Part shown: one piece after another, positions 31,135 to 37,942 of the stretch
Numbering within the stretch: position 1 is the stretch's first letter
Layout: each line of letters begins with the position of its first letter
Assembly (NCBI GenBank): GCA_022779165.1
Contig: JALFTO010000114.1
Location: forward strand, 1-37,942
Direction of reading: 5' to 3'
Origin: Lachnospiraceae bacterium
Lineage (GTDB): Bacteria; Bacillota; Clostridia; Lachnospirales; Lachnospiraceae
Length of the DNA: 37,942 nucleotides
Program-made: the position numbers and the translations under genes
The notes under the pieces: generated by a model
What the model was told of the DNA's origin: nothing
The model's input: the letters and a program-made list of their open reading frames with translations, nothing else
Databases searched by the model: none

Positions 31135-32730
31135 TTACCCCCAATCCTCATTCAGCCAGTTGCGAAGCAGATTTGCAACCGCCTCCGGATTCTCATCCAC
31201 AAATTTTTCTATCATCTTTCTGGTCTCGGAAACCTCCGTCAGATCGATATCCTCAAGTTCGGATTCCTGCATGGACTGCAGGAGATCCTCAACCTCCAAC
31301 TCTTCCTCCTGTTCCGGCTGCTTCTCGCCGCGCATGCTGCGGAACAGCACAAAACCGAGCAGTCCGAGGATCAGCAGGATCAGAACGACCTGGATCACAT
31401 CTGTCGCACTGATATTTGCGCCCTCCGCATCGATAAACATCGGCTCGTCATACGCCACCAGCGCAATGTTCTCCGCCGCTATCCCCGTTGCCATGGCAAC
31501 CATATTGACCATTTCCGGATCTACATCCCGGCGGACTCTCTCCGAATTCGCTGCCTTGTATTCCTCCCACGTAATGCCGTCCAACAGTCCCTGACTCTTG
31601 GCATCTTCCTCTCTGAGCACCTTGTAGGTGATCGCTGCCACCGAAATGGAAGACTCATCATATTTGATCAGTCCCGGCGGAATCGTCTGGCTCGTGATCC
31701 TCTCATTCGGGAGATAATCTCTCGACTCTTCGGAGACCGTTGACGAGGAATTCTCGCTGTCCGGCATCACGTATGTCGTCTCACTGTTCGAATCCGTTCC
31801 CGGCACTCCGCCGCCACTGTTTACATTCTCCGCATTATAAATATCCTCATGACTCAGCACACCCTGACTCTGCCCATCCGCAGGATAAAACAGATGCTCC
31901 GTCTGTTCCGTCGTGGAGAAATCCAAAGACAGGTTGCTTGCCACTTCCACATTATCGTATTCATTGGTGCCGAGAAGGACTTTCTTGACCTCATTGCGCA
32001 CCAGATTCTCCGCCTGCTGCTTCACGGACAGCTGATTGCTGGCATTGCCTGTCACGGAATAGGTGTCCTCCCCCGAAAAGAGCAAATTTCCCATGCTGTC
32101 CAGAATCGTGATGTTATTGGCGTTCTCATTGCCCAGGGCAGTTTTGACAAACTGCGCCATGGCAGATGCGTTATCCTGCGTGAACTCACCTTCCAGTTCC
32201 AGGATCACACTGGCGTACGCTTCCTCCTCTTTTGATAACAGCGTACCGTCATTTTCCGGCAGGGAGAGCTGCACATCGGCCTTCTTGACAGACTCAAACC
32301 GGGTCAGATCCTCTTCGAGATGATTCTCCATGTAGAGTTTATACTTCTTCTGCTTGTCCGCCTCTGTCGTGGAAAAACCGCCGTCCATCACGTTGCTCAG
32401 ATCATAGGATGCCGCAGGGATATCATTTGCCCCTAACAACAGGTTAGCATCTGAAAGCTGTTCCTTCAGGATATAGATCTGATATCCGTCATCGGACACC
32501 CTGTAAGTCAGATTCTCACCGTCGAGCAGTTCCTTGATCTGTGATGCTTCCTTGGTGCTCTCGCATGTTGCCAGCAGTTCATATTGCGGTCTGGTCAGAA
32601 TCGTCACCAAAATAGCCAGTGTCACTACGACACCAGCCGCTATACAAATAATGATCGTTTTCTGTTTGGATGTAAATTTATTCCACCACTCCAGAATCTT
32701 CTGGGGGATCTCCTTCAGTCTGTCAACCAT
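31135..32730 (-). CDS. fliF: Flagellar MS-ring protein FliF
   Basis: FliF forms the MS ring, the platform for the rotor and export gate. The 531-residue protein has a short basic N-terminus (VDRLKEIPQKILEWWNKFTS), a first membrane helix (about 26-48), the ring-building region (RBM) domains with the family's typical start RPQYELLATCES, a Ser/Gly-rich variable segment (about 290-340), a second membrane helix (about 440-462; VVLILLILGLLGFVLF) and a C-terminal FliG-binding tail ending NLLRNWLNEDWG. The ATG at 32730 has GGAGTG upstream, supplied by one copy of a tandem 14-bp repeat. Length and order are standard. Confidence 0.96.
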   Translation of the reverse strand: MVDRLKEIPQKILEWWNKFTSKQKTIIICIAAGVVVTLAILVTILTRPQYELLATCESTKEASQIKELLDGENLTYRVSDDGYQIYILKEQLSDANLLLGANDIPAASYDLSNVMDGGFSTTEADKQKKYKLYMENHLEEDLTRFESVKKADVQLSLPENDGTLLSKEEEAYASVILELEGEFTQDNASAMAQFVKTALGNENANNITILDSMGNLLFSGEDTYSVTGNASNQLSVKQQAENLVRNEVKKVLLGTNEYDNVEVASNLSLDFSTTEQTEHLFYPADGQSQGVLSHEDIYNAENVNSGGGVPGTDSNSETTYVMPDSENSSSTVSEESRDYLPNERITSQTIPPGLIKYDESSISVAAITYKVLREEDAKSQGLLDGITWEEYKAANSERVRRDVDPEMVNMVAMATGIAAENIALVAYDEPMFIDAEGANISATDVIQVVLILLILGLLGFVLFRSMRGEKQPEQEEELEVEDLLQSMQESELEDIDLTEVSETRKMIEKFVDENPEAVANLLRNWLNEDWG

Positions 32731-32736
32731 TTGCTA

Positions 32737-32764
32737 CAACACTCCGTATCTAACATTCCGTATC
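32737..32764 (-). repeat. 14-bp tandem repeat just upstream of fliF
   Basis: Read on the minus strand, GATACGGAATGTTA is followed directly by GATACGGAGTGTTG (12 of 14 bases identical). The second copy supplies GGAGTG as the likely fliF ribosome binding site, and the first contains GGAATG. The 63-bp fliE-fliF gap holds nothing else obvious. Confidence 0.7.
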
Positions 32765-32793
32765 CTCACATCACCGGTGCAAGCATACCATGA

Positions 32794-33123
32794 TCAGATC
32801 TGCATCTGCATGAGATCTCTGTACGCCTCCAGGAAGCGATCCCTGACTGCCACTGTATACTGCAGCGCCGTAGATGCTTTCTGCAGTGCAATGGAGAGAT
32901 CATGTGTATTGTCCGTTTCCCCCAGTGCAACCTTAATCTCCTCATTCTCCATATCGGAAATATAACTGTTGGTCGTATGGAGATTATCGATCGCGGAATC
33001 CAGCATGGCTCCGAACAGATCTTTGTGCTCCTCCTCTGCAGCGGCGCGCTTTGCCATCTCGGTCTTTTTGGCCGCCTCCTGCACCGCACCTGAATTTACA
33101 CGAAATAATGACGTGATGTCCAT
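32794..33123 (-). CDS. fliE: Flagellar hook-basal body junction protein FliE
   Basis: FliE is the first rod component and connects the rod to the MS ring and export gate. The 109-residue protein is mostly helical. The conserved C-terminal part includes NEEIKVALGETDNTHDLSIA followed by LQKASTALQYTVAVRDRFLE and AYRDLMQMQI, the FliE signature. The ATG at 33123 is preceded by AAGGAG 7-8 bases upstream. It follows flgC after a 76-base gap without recognisable features and precedes fliF. flgB-flgC-fliE-fliF is the standard order at the start of the Firmicute flagellar operon. Confidence 0.95.
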   Translation of the reverse strand: MDITSLFRVNSGAVQEAAKKTEMAKRAAAEEEHKDLFGAMLDSAIDNLHTTNSYISDMENEEIKVALGETDNTHDLSIALQKASTALQYTVAVRDRFLEAYRDLMQMQI

Positions 33124-33199
33124 GGTCGTTTCTCCTTTGCCCTGTCACTTACCTACTGCTACCGCAACGCCAAACGCTTCTACGATACTATCATAAGCC

Positions 33200-33697
33200 T
33201 TACTGAGCCATCTCAAGCCCCTTTTGTGCCATGGCCTTGCTGGCGCTGAAGGCTGTGGCATTTGCCTCATATGCGCGGCTCGCATCGATCATGTTCGTCA
33301 TCTCTGTAACGATGTTGACATTGGGATATGTCACATAGCCGTTCTCATCCGCGTCCGGATGAGAAGGATCATACACCATCTTCATATCGGTCCAGGTATC
33401 CTCTGTAACCATATCCACGCGCACACCGCTTCCCGTATACTGATCGCGCACGGTTCCGAATGCGGAGCCCACACGCAGAGTGGTTCCCGAATACCTGTCC
33501 TTTGCCACATTCAGCACCCTGCTGAAAGGGGTCTGCTGATTCTTCTCCTCAAACGTTACGACCTTGCGGCGATAGGGTGTGCCGTCCTTGGTCCTTGTCG
33601 TATTGGCGTTCGCCACATTCTGGGAAATGATGTCCATGCGGTAACGCTGAGCGCTTAACCCCGAAGCATTCACATCAAATGTGGAAAAAATACTCAT
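33200..33697 (-). CDS. flgC: Flagellar basal body rod protein FlgC
   Basis: FlgC is a proximal rod subunit. The 165-residue product starts SIFSTFDVNASGLSAQRYRM and contains the rod motif DIISQNVANANTTRT. The C-terminus, NIVTEMTNMIDASRAYEANA and then FSASKAMAQKGLEMAQ, is typical of FlgC. It is slightly longer than the usual 135-150 residues because of a middle segment (about 60-105). The ATG at 33697 lies 10 bases after flgB. No signal peptide, as expected for an export-apparatus substrate. Confidence 0.95.
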   Translation of the reverse strand: MSIFSTFDVNASGLSAQRYRMDIISQNVANANTTRTKDGTPYRRKVVTFEEKNQQTPFSRVLNVAKDRYSGTTLRVGSAFGTVRDQYTGSGVRVDMVTEDTWTDMKMVYDPSHPDADENGYVTYPNVNIVTEMTNMIDASRAYEANATAFSASKAMAQKGLEMAQ

Positions 33698-33707
33698 ATG
33701 TACCCTC

Positions 33708-34097
33708 CTACTTCATCACAAGCTTGAGATTTGCGAACTCCTGATTGACACCGGTCATAATCGCATTGTACTTCAGCTGGTTTGCCGCCAGCATAACATT
33801 CTCGGTATCAATATCCACATTATTCCCGTCCATCCTGTAGGAAACACTGTTATAATCCTTGAAAGTACGGGGTTTAAGACTCCCGACCTTCAGATTGCCA
33901 ACCTTGGCATCCATGGAAGTGTATCTGGAATTGCCCAACGCACGCTTCAGTTCTCCCTCAAAGTTGATGTCCTCGCGCTTATATCCCGGGGTATCCGCGT
34001 TGGCAATATTGTTGGAGATCGCCTGATTCCTGATCCAGGCTGCATCCGCTGTCTTGTCCAGAACATTGATATAATTAAACGCATTGGAATTGATCAT
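33708..34097 (-). CDS. flgB: Flagellar basal body rod protein FlgB
   Basis: FlgB is a proximal rod subunit exported by the flagellar apparatus. The 129-residue product contains the N-terminal rod motif IRNQAISNNIANADTPGYKR, followed by EDINFEGELKRAL. Near the C-terminus is DIDTENVMLAANQLKYNAIM, another family hallmark. The ATG overlaps the codY stop (ATGA), so translation is probably coupled to codY. AGGGAG lies about 7 bases upstream within codY. It is the first structural gene of the flagellar cluster. Confidence 0.95.
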   Translation of the reverse strand: MINSNAFNYINVLDKTADAAWIRNQAISNNIANADTPGYKREDINFEGELKRALGNSRYTSMDAKVGNLKVGSLKPRTFKDYNSVSYRMDGNNVDIDTENVMLAANQLKYNAIMTGVNQEFANLKLVMK

Positions 34098-34879
34098 CTT
34101 TTCTCTCCCTGCTTCAGCTTCGCGATCTCATCAAACACCACATCATTGAGCACCTTGATATAAGTCCCCTTCATGCCGGAGGATCTCGACTCAATTACGC
34201 CCGCGCTCTCAAACTTGCGGAGCGCATTGACGATCACCGATCTGGTGATGCCGACTCTGTCCGCGATCTTGCTGGCTACGAGAATCCCCTCCATGCCGTT
34301 CAGCTCATCAAAGATATGTGTGATCGCTTCCATCTCGGAAAATGACAGCGTACTAATCGCCGATTTTACCACGGCAAGCTTCCTCGACTCCTCTGCCGAC
34401 TCTTCATTAACCGCACGCAGCATCTCAAGACTTACCACCGTGGTGCCGTACTCGCACAAAATAATATCGTCAATGTCATACGGCTGATCACATTTATAGA
34501 TAAAGAGTGTGCCCAGTCTCTCACCCGCGATATCAATCGGTGAGATGATCGCCTGGAACTTCTTCACATCCGTGCGCTCAAATCCCAACGTTTCCAGATT
34601 CACATTCTCCTTGGTGGAGAGTACGCTGAGCATCCTCTCGTTCAGCATGGGATCAATAAAACCGCCCACCTTGTCATCGATCAGCTCCTCAATCTCATCC
34701 ACGCCGTCCGCGATCCCGACACCTAGAACCTTGCCTTTCTTGCTGATCACAAGCACATTGGATCCCAGGATCTCTTTCATGACATTGCAGATGTCATTGA
34801 AAATCACCTTGCTGGAATTGTTGTTGTGCAAAAGCATTCCTATCTTGCGTGTCTTATCCAATAACTGCACACTGCTCAT
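34094..34879 (-). CDS. codY: Global nutrient-responsive transcriptional repressor CodY
   Basis: CodY senses GTP and branched-chain amino acids and represses nutrient-acquisition and other stationary-phase genes, including motility genes in some Firmicutes. The 261-residue protein has the N-terminal GAF domain (about 1-155; VLVISKKGKVLGVGIADGV and FERTDVKKFQAIISPIDIAG). The C-terminal winged helix-turn-helix around 201-241 includes ASKIADRVGITRSVIVNALR and SSGMKGTYIK, conserved in CodY. The ATG at 34879 has AGGAGGT 7 bases upstream. Its stop overlaps flgB, placing a global regulator at the head of the flagellar operon. A promoter with a CodY-box half site precedes it. Confidence 0.97.
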   Translation of the reverse strand: MSSVQLLDKTRKIGMLLHNNNSSKVIFNDICNVMKEILGSNVLVISKKGKVLGVGIADGVDEIEELIDDKVGGFIDPMLNERMLSVLSTKENVNLETLGFERTDVKKFQAIISPIDIAGERLGTLFIYKCDQPYDIDDIILCEYGTTVVSLEMLRAVNEESAEESRKLAVVKSAISTLSFSEMEAITHIFDELNGMEGILVASKIADRVGITRSVIVNALRKFESAGVIESRSSGMKGTYIKVLNDVVFDEIAKLKQGEKR

Positions 34880-34952
34880 CGGATCGACCTCCTCTCGTCA
34901 ACTATTTATACGCCACCTTTTCCCTTTTCCGTCCTCTTTCAATGCTATTTCT

Positions 34953-34981
34953 ATCGTAGCACAATTTTCATTGTTCTTCAA
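34953..34981 (-). promoter_or_regulatory. Promoter of codY-flagellar operon with CodY half-site
   Basis: On the minus strand TTGAAG (-35; 34976-34981) and TACGAT (-10; 34953-34958) are 17 bases apart; TGC immediately before the -10 gives an extended -10. Both elements match four of six consensus positions. Between them lies the inverted repeat ACAAT-TTTC-ATTGT (34961-34974). Within it AATTTTC (34963-34969) is a perfect half of the CodY box AATTTTCWGAAAATT; over all 15 positions the match is 9. Read-through from topA is also possible because no terminator is seen. Confidence 0.5.
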
Positions 34982-34996
34982 CATTATTCAGTCAAT

Positions 34997-37072
34997 TCAT
35001 TCTTTCTTCTTGTTTTCCGTCACGTTGCCGCACTCCTCATTGGAGCAGACCAGTTTGCTGCCCTTTACGAGCATGACGGAACCGCATTTGTCACATTTTA
35101 CATCCGACGGCTTCTGCCATACCATAAAATCACATTCCGGATTGTCGATACAGCCATAGTACTTTCTGCCCTTGCGGGTCTTCTTCAGGACAATATCCTT
35201 TCCGCACTTGGGACACTGCACTCCGATCTTCTCAAAATAAGGCTTGGTATTGCGGCACTCCGGGAATCCGGGACAAGCCAGGAACCTCCCATGCGGACCG
35301 TACTTGATCACCATCTGTCTTCCGCACGCGTCACATATTTCATCGGAAACTTCATCGGCAATCTTAACCTCAGGCAGTTCCTTTTCCGCCTGTTTGACCG
35401 CTTCATCCAAATCAGGGTAAAAATTGGAAACGACGGTCTTCCAGCCAACGACTCCCTCTTCCACTTTGTCGAGAAGTCCTTCCATATTGGCGGTAAAAGT
35501 GACATCCACGATACTCGGAAATGCCTCCTTCATCATATTGTTGACAACTTCACCGAGCTCTGTCACATAGAGGTTTCTGTTTTCCTTGGTCACATATCTT
35601 CTGGCAAGGATCGTGGTGATGGTCGGCGCATAGGTACTGGGACGTCCGATACCGAGTTCCTCCAGTGCGCGCACAAGCGTAGCCTCCGTGTAATGTGCCG
35701 GCGGCTGCGTAAAATGCTGTTTGGAATCAAAACTATTAAAGGTAAGGAGAGTGTTCTCATCGATCTCTTTTACCAGTCTGTTATTCTCCTGCTTCTCCTC
35801 ATCGTCACTTGTGTAGACACTCATAAAACCGTCAAAGAGCACCTTGGATGCCGCAACAGTAAAGAGATGCTCGCCCGCGGCAATTTTTACCGATGTCGTC
35901 TCATATTTGGCAGGCGTCATCCGGCTCGCCACAAAGCGTTTCCAGATCAGCTGATACAGGCGGAACTGATCCCTGCTGAGCGATTCTTTTAAGGCAACGG
36001 GTGTCCTTGACAGATCGGTAGGACGGATCGCCTCATGGGCATCCTGAATCTTCTGCCCGCCCTTCTTGGCATTCCCGGTTCCCGCAGCATACTCTTCCCC
36101 ATAATTCTTTGTGATGTACTCTTTTGCCATCGCTTCCGCTTCATCCGACACACGTGTGGAATCCGTACGCAGATACGTGATGACACCGACCGTACCGGAG
36201 CCCTTGATATCGATTCCCTCATAGAGCTGCTGCGCCAGACGCATCGTCTTCTGCGTGGAGAAATTCAGCGTTTTGCTCGCCTCCTGCTGCAGCGTGGATG
36301 TCGTAAAAGGAAGCGGCGCTTTCTTCAGGCGTTCTCCCTTTTTCACTTCTTTGACCTGATAAGAGGCCTTCTCCAGATCCTTCAGGATTCCATCCAATTC
36401 CTCCTTGGAAGAGATCGTCTTTTTTCCATCCTTCGTGCCGTAATATTTGGCAGAAAGAGGCTTCTTTTCCCCTTTCATATCCAAAAGAACGTCAAGGCTC
36501 CAGTATTCCTCCGGGATAAAAGCGTTGATCTCATCCTCTCTGTCGCAGATGATCCTCAACGCCACAGACTGTACTCTTCCGGCGCTTAAGCCTCTCTTAA
36601 TCTTGGCCCACAGAAGAGGGGAAATCCGATAACCCACCATACGATCAAGCACTCTGCGCGCCTGCTGCGCATCCACCAGATCCATATTGATCTCACGTGG
36701 ATTTTTGAGAGATTCTTTCACCGCATTCTTGGTGATCTCATTGAATGTGATACGATATACTTTTTTATCTTCAAGCTTCAGTGCATGGTACAGATGCCAG
36801 GAGATCGCTTCCCCCTCGCGGTCAGGGTCGGTTGCCAGATAGATCTTGTCTGCCTTCTTCACTTCCTTGCGCAGATTGGCAAGGATGTCACCTTTCCCGC
36901 GGATTGTAATATATTTGGGTTCGTAATCATGCTCTACATCAATTCCGAGCTGACTCTTTGGCATGTCCCGCACATGACCGTTGCTGGCCGCCACCTCATA
37001 ATTGGATCCCAGAAACTTCTTGATAGTCTTCACTTTTGCGGGTGATTCCACGATCACTAAATACTTTGCCAT
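34997..37072 (-). CDS. topA: DNA topoisomerase I
   Basis: Type IA topoisomerase that relaxes negative supercoils. The 691-residue protein (same length as the B. subtilis enzyme) has an N-terminal TOPRIM domain (KYLVIVESPAKVKTIKKFLG; the DPDREGE acidic triad at about 82-88). The catalytic Tyr300 is in GVITYLRTDSTRVS. The C-terminus holds three four-cysteine zinc ribbons (about 585-682), each with C-x-x-C pairs (CDACG, CPKCG, CDKCG), so the zinc-binding tail is complete. The ATG at 37072 has AGAGGT about 7 bases upstream. It is followed by codY after 117 bases without a terminator. Confidence 0.97.
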   Translation of the reverse strand: MAKYLVIVESPAKVKTIKKFLGSNYEVAASNGHVRDMPKSQLGIDVEHDYEPKYITIRGKGDILANLRKEVKKADKIYLATDPDREGEAISWHLYHALKLEDKKVYRITFNEITKNAVKESLKNPREINMDLVDAQQARRVLDRMVGYRISPLLWAKIKRGLSAGRVQSVALRIICDREDEINAFIPEEYWSLDVLLDMKGEKKPLSAKYYGTKDGKKTISSKEELDGILKDLEKASYQVKEVKKGERLKKAPLPFTTSTLQQEASKTLNFSTQKTMRLAQQLYEGIDIKGSGTVGVITYLRTDSTRVSDEAEAMAKEYITKNYGEEYAAGTGNAKKGGQKIQDAHEAIRPTDLSRTPVALKESLSRDQFRLYQLIWKRFVASRMTPAKYETTSVKIAAGEHLFTVAASKVLFDGFMSVYTSDDEEKQENNRLVKEIDENTLLTFNSFDSKQHFTQPPAHYTEATLVRALEELGIGRPSTYAPTITTILARRYVTKENRNLYVTELGEVVNNMMKEAFPSIVDVTFTANMEGLLDKVEEGVVGWKTVVSNFYPDLDEAVKQAEKELPEVKIADEVSDEICDACGRQMVIKYGPHGRFLACPGFPECRNTKPYFEKIGVQCPKCGKDIVLKKTRKGRKYYGCIDNPECDFMVWQKPSDVKCDKCGSVMLVKGSKLVCSNEECGNVTENKKKE

Positions 37073-37127
37073 AGTTCATACCTCTGTCTGTTTTGTTTTT
37101 TGGGCAAATCCCACATAATCATTGACG

Positions 37128-37156
37128 ACTATACACCATAATTTTCAGATTCGCAA
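37128..37156 (-). promoter_or_regulatory. Sigma-A-type promoter of topA
   Basis: On the minus strand TTGCGA (37151-37156; four of six) and TATAGT (37128-37133; five of six) are separated by 17 bases. Transcription would start near 37120, about 50 bases before the topA start codon. The promoter lies back to back with that of the divergent gene, in a 201-bp intergenic region that otherwise shows no feature. Prediction from sequence only. Confidence 0.55.
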
Positions 37157-37177
37157 GTAAATTTTTCCTTAATTCCA

Positions 37178-37207
37178 TCGACAAACTCCTGTCGTTTATA
37201 ATATAGT
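37178..37207 (+). promoter_or_regulatory. Sigma-A-type promoter of the SH3-domain lipoprotein gene
   Basis: On the plus strand TCGACA (37178-37183; five of six) is followed after 18 bases by TATAGT (37202-37207; five of six). An overlapping TATAAT (37197-37202) has no good -35 at 17 bases. The -35 lies inside a small inverted repeat, CGACA (37179-37183) and TGTCG (37190-37194). The leader to the ATG at 37274 would be about 60 bases. Confidence 0.5.
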
Positions 37208-37273
37208 AGAAACAGCAATATATACTTAACCAATCATCACGCACTATTCAGTTACTACAAAGGAGAAAATGCT

Positions 37274-37942
37274 ATGAGGAAACGGAGTCTCGGATTATTA
37301 TTCGGTGCTATGCTTATTCTAACGTGTATCGGTTGCGGTGCAAAAAGTATGACCGCCAAAGCACAGGAAATAGTTTTAAAGGAAGCAACTGCTAAAACGA
37401 ATATCGTTGAAGAACCGGTAGCAACAGCACCTGTTCCTGAAACAAAATATACATTCACAGATATGACGGCGGTAATGTATGCACAGAATACAGTAAATGT
37501 GCGCAATCTTCCAAGCACAGACGGGAACAAACTCGGCAGACTTTCTGCCAATGACGAAATAACCGTTAACGGGCAATGCAACGAGACCGGATGGTATCGG
37601 TTTGATTATAACGGAAGTGTTGCGTATGTAAGCAATAAATATGTCGGCGCGAATAGGGTTGAAGCGCAGGCCGCTGCAACTTCCGGACATTGGTATGACG
37701 GTTATCAATACTATACTTGGTACGATATGGGCAGCTATTTCTTCTATCTTACACCTACGCAAGAAGAAGCAAATCAAGCAGCCTGTGACTGCAGCCAAGG
37801 ACGACCTTTTGGTGAATATTTATGGCAAAATGAACTTTGGACAAGATATCCAGGCAGAGCGGTTTCCTATTTTAGTACCTCTTCCGATGGATTTGGAATC
37901 GCAATGGCTTGCAGTAATTATGAAGATGAAAATTGGCTTTAT
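37274..37942 (+). CDS. Probable lipoprotein with bacterial SH3 domain, 3' end cut by window
   Basis: A plus-strand frame of 223 codons runs open to the window end. The ATG at 37274 has AAGGAG (37260-37265) 8 bases upstream. The N-terminus MRKRSLGLLFGAMLILTCIG ends in Cys21, a lipoprotein-like signal, though the residue three before the cysteine is Cys rather than the usual Leu. Residues 26-60 look like a linker. Residues of about 68-124 form an SH3b domain (TVNVRNLPSTDGNKLGRLSA; GWYRFDYNGSVAYVSNKYV), which commonly binds cell-wall peptides. The rest (about 135 onward) is rich in Tyr, Trp and Ser and unrecognised. The gene is divergent from topA and appears unrelated to flagella; GC content looks lower than in the fla genes. 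Confidence 0.75.
   Translation, partial: MRKRSLGLLFGAMLILTCIGCGAKSMTAKAQEIVLKEATAKTNIVEEPVATAPVPETKYTFTDMTAVMYAQNTVNVRNLPSTDGNKLGRLSANDEITVNGQCNETGWYRFDYNGSVAYVSNKYVGANRVEAQAAATSGHWYDGYQYYTWYDMGSYFFYLTPTQEEANQAACDCSQGRPFGEYLWQNELWTRYPGRAVSYFSTSSDGFGIAMACSNYEDENWLY

Noticed and set aside
37255-37798. Minus-strand open frames opposite the SH3-domain gene
   Set aside because: They are antisense to a plus-strand frame with a proper ribosome binding site, signal sequence and SH3b domain.
1-37942. CRISPR arrays, tRNA or rRNA genes, insertion sequences, prophage or toxin-antitoxin modules
   Set aside because: Looked for on both strands by eye; no spaced repeats, tRNA-like cloverleaf stretches, transposase motifs or terminal inverted repeats were seen.

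Overview
The window is a long flagellar and chemotaxis gene cluster from an anaerobic, Gram-positive Clostridia-type bacterium, most likely a motile member of the Lachnospiraceae (inference from gene content and order; no marker such as 16S rRNA is present). The evidence is CodY, a Bacillus-like fla/che gene order, FliY with CheC-type sites, CheC/CheD, strong AGGAGG-type ribosome binding sites and moderate GC content. From about 37.07 kb down to base 1 everything is on the minus strand. Only the last 0.67 kb carries a plus-strand gene.

In transcription order (right to left) the layout is as follows. (1) topA, then codY, whose stop codon overlaps the flgB start. (2) Rod, MS ring, switch and export ATPase genes flgB-flgC-fliE-fliF-fliG-fliH-fliI-fliJ. 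(3) A YlxF/MotE-like membrane protein, then hook genes fliK-flgD-(flg_new)-flgE. (4) A 184-bp gap with a GC-rich stem-loop and a good sigma-A-type promoter. (5) Stator and C-ring genes motA-motB-fliL-fliM-fliY, a stand-alone CheY, then the export gate fliO-fliP-fliQ-fliR-flhB-flhA. (6) flhF-flhG, a PilZ-domain c-di-GMP brake, and chemotaxis genes cheB-cheA-cheW-cheC-cheD. (7) A small membrane protein, the flagellar sigma factor sigma-28 (fliA), a FapA/DUF342 protein, a small hydrophilic protein and a truncated membrane-anchored coiled-coil gene at the window edge. Many genes overlap by 1-17 bases, which indicates translational coupling.

Functionally, the first half builds the basal body, hook and hook-length control. 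The second half supplies torque generation, the switch, the export gate, placement (FlhF/FlhG), c-di-GMP braking, signal transduction and the late-gene sigma factor. Flagellin, FliD, FliS, FlgM, FlgK/L, the distal rod genes, FliW/CsrA and cheR are not in the window. codY at the head of the cluster suggests a link between nutrient state and motility, and its promoter carries a perfect half of a CodY box between -35 and -10.

I found no radically new system. The more unusual points are: FlgD, which carries a helical module resembling those of Firmicute surface proteins plus a tandem 12-residue acidic repeat; FlgE, enlarged by an insertion with an internal duplication; the absence of flbD/swrD between flgE and motA; a Met-rich repeat linker in FliY; a possible sigma-28 -10 element and inverted repeats in the fliK leader; and a set of uncharacterised small proteins around sigma-28. 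On the far right a divergent promoter drives a probable SH3-domain lipoprotein cut by the window end.
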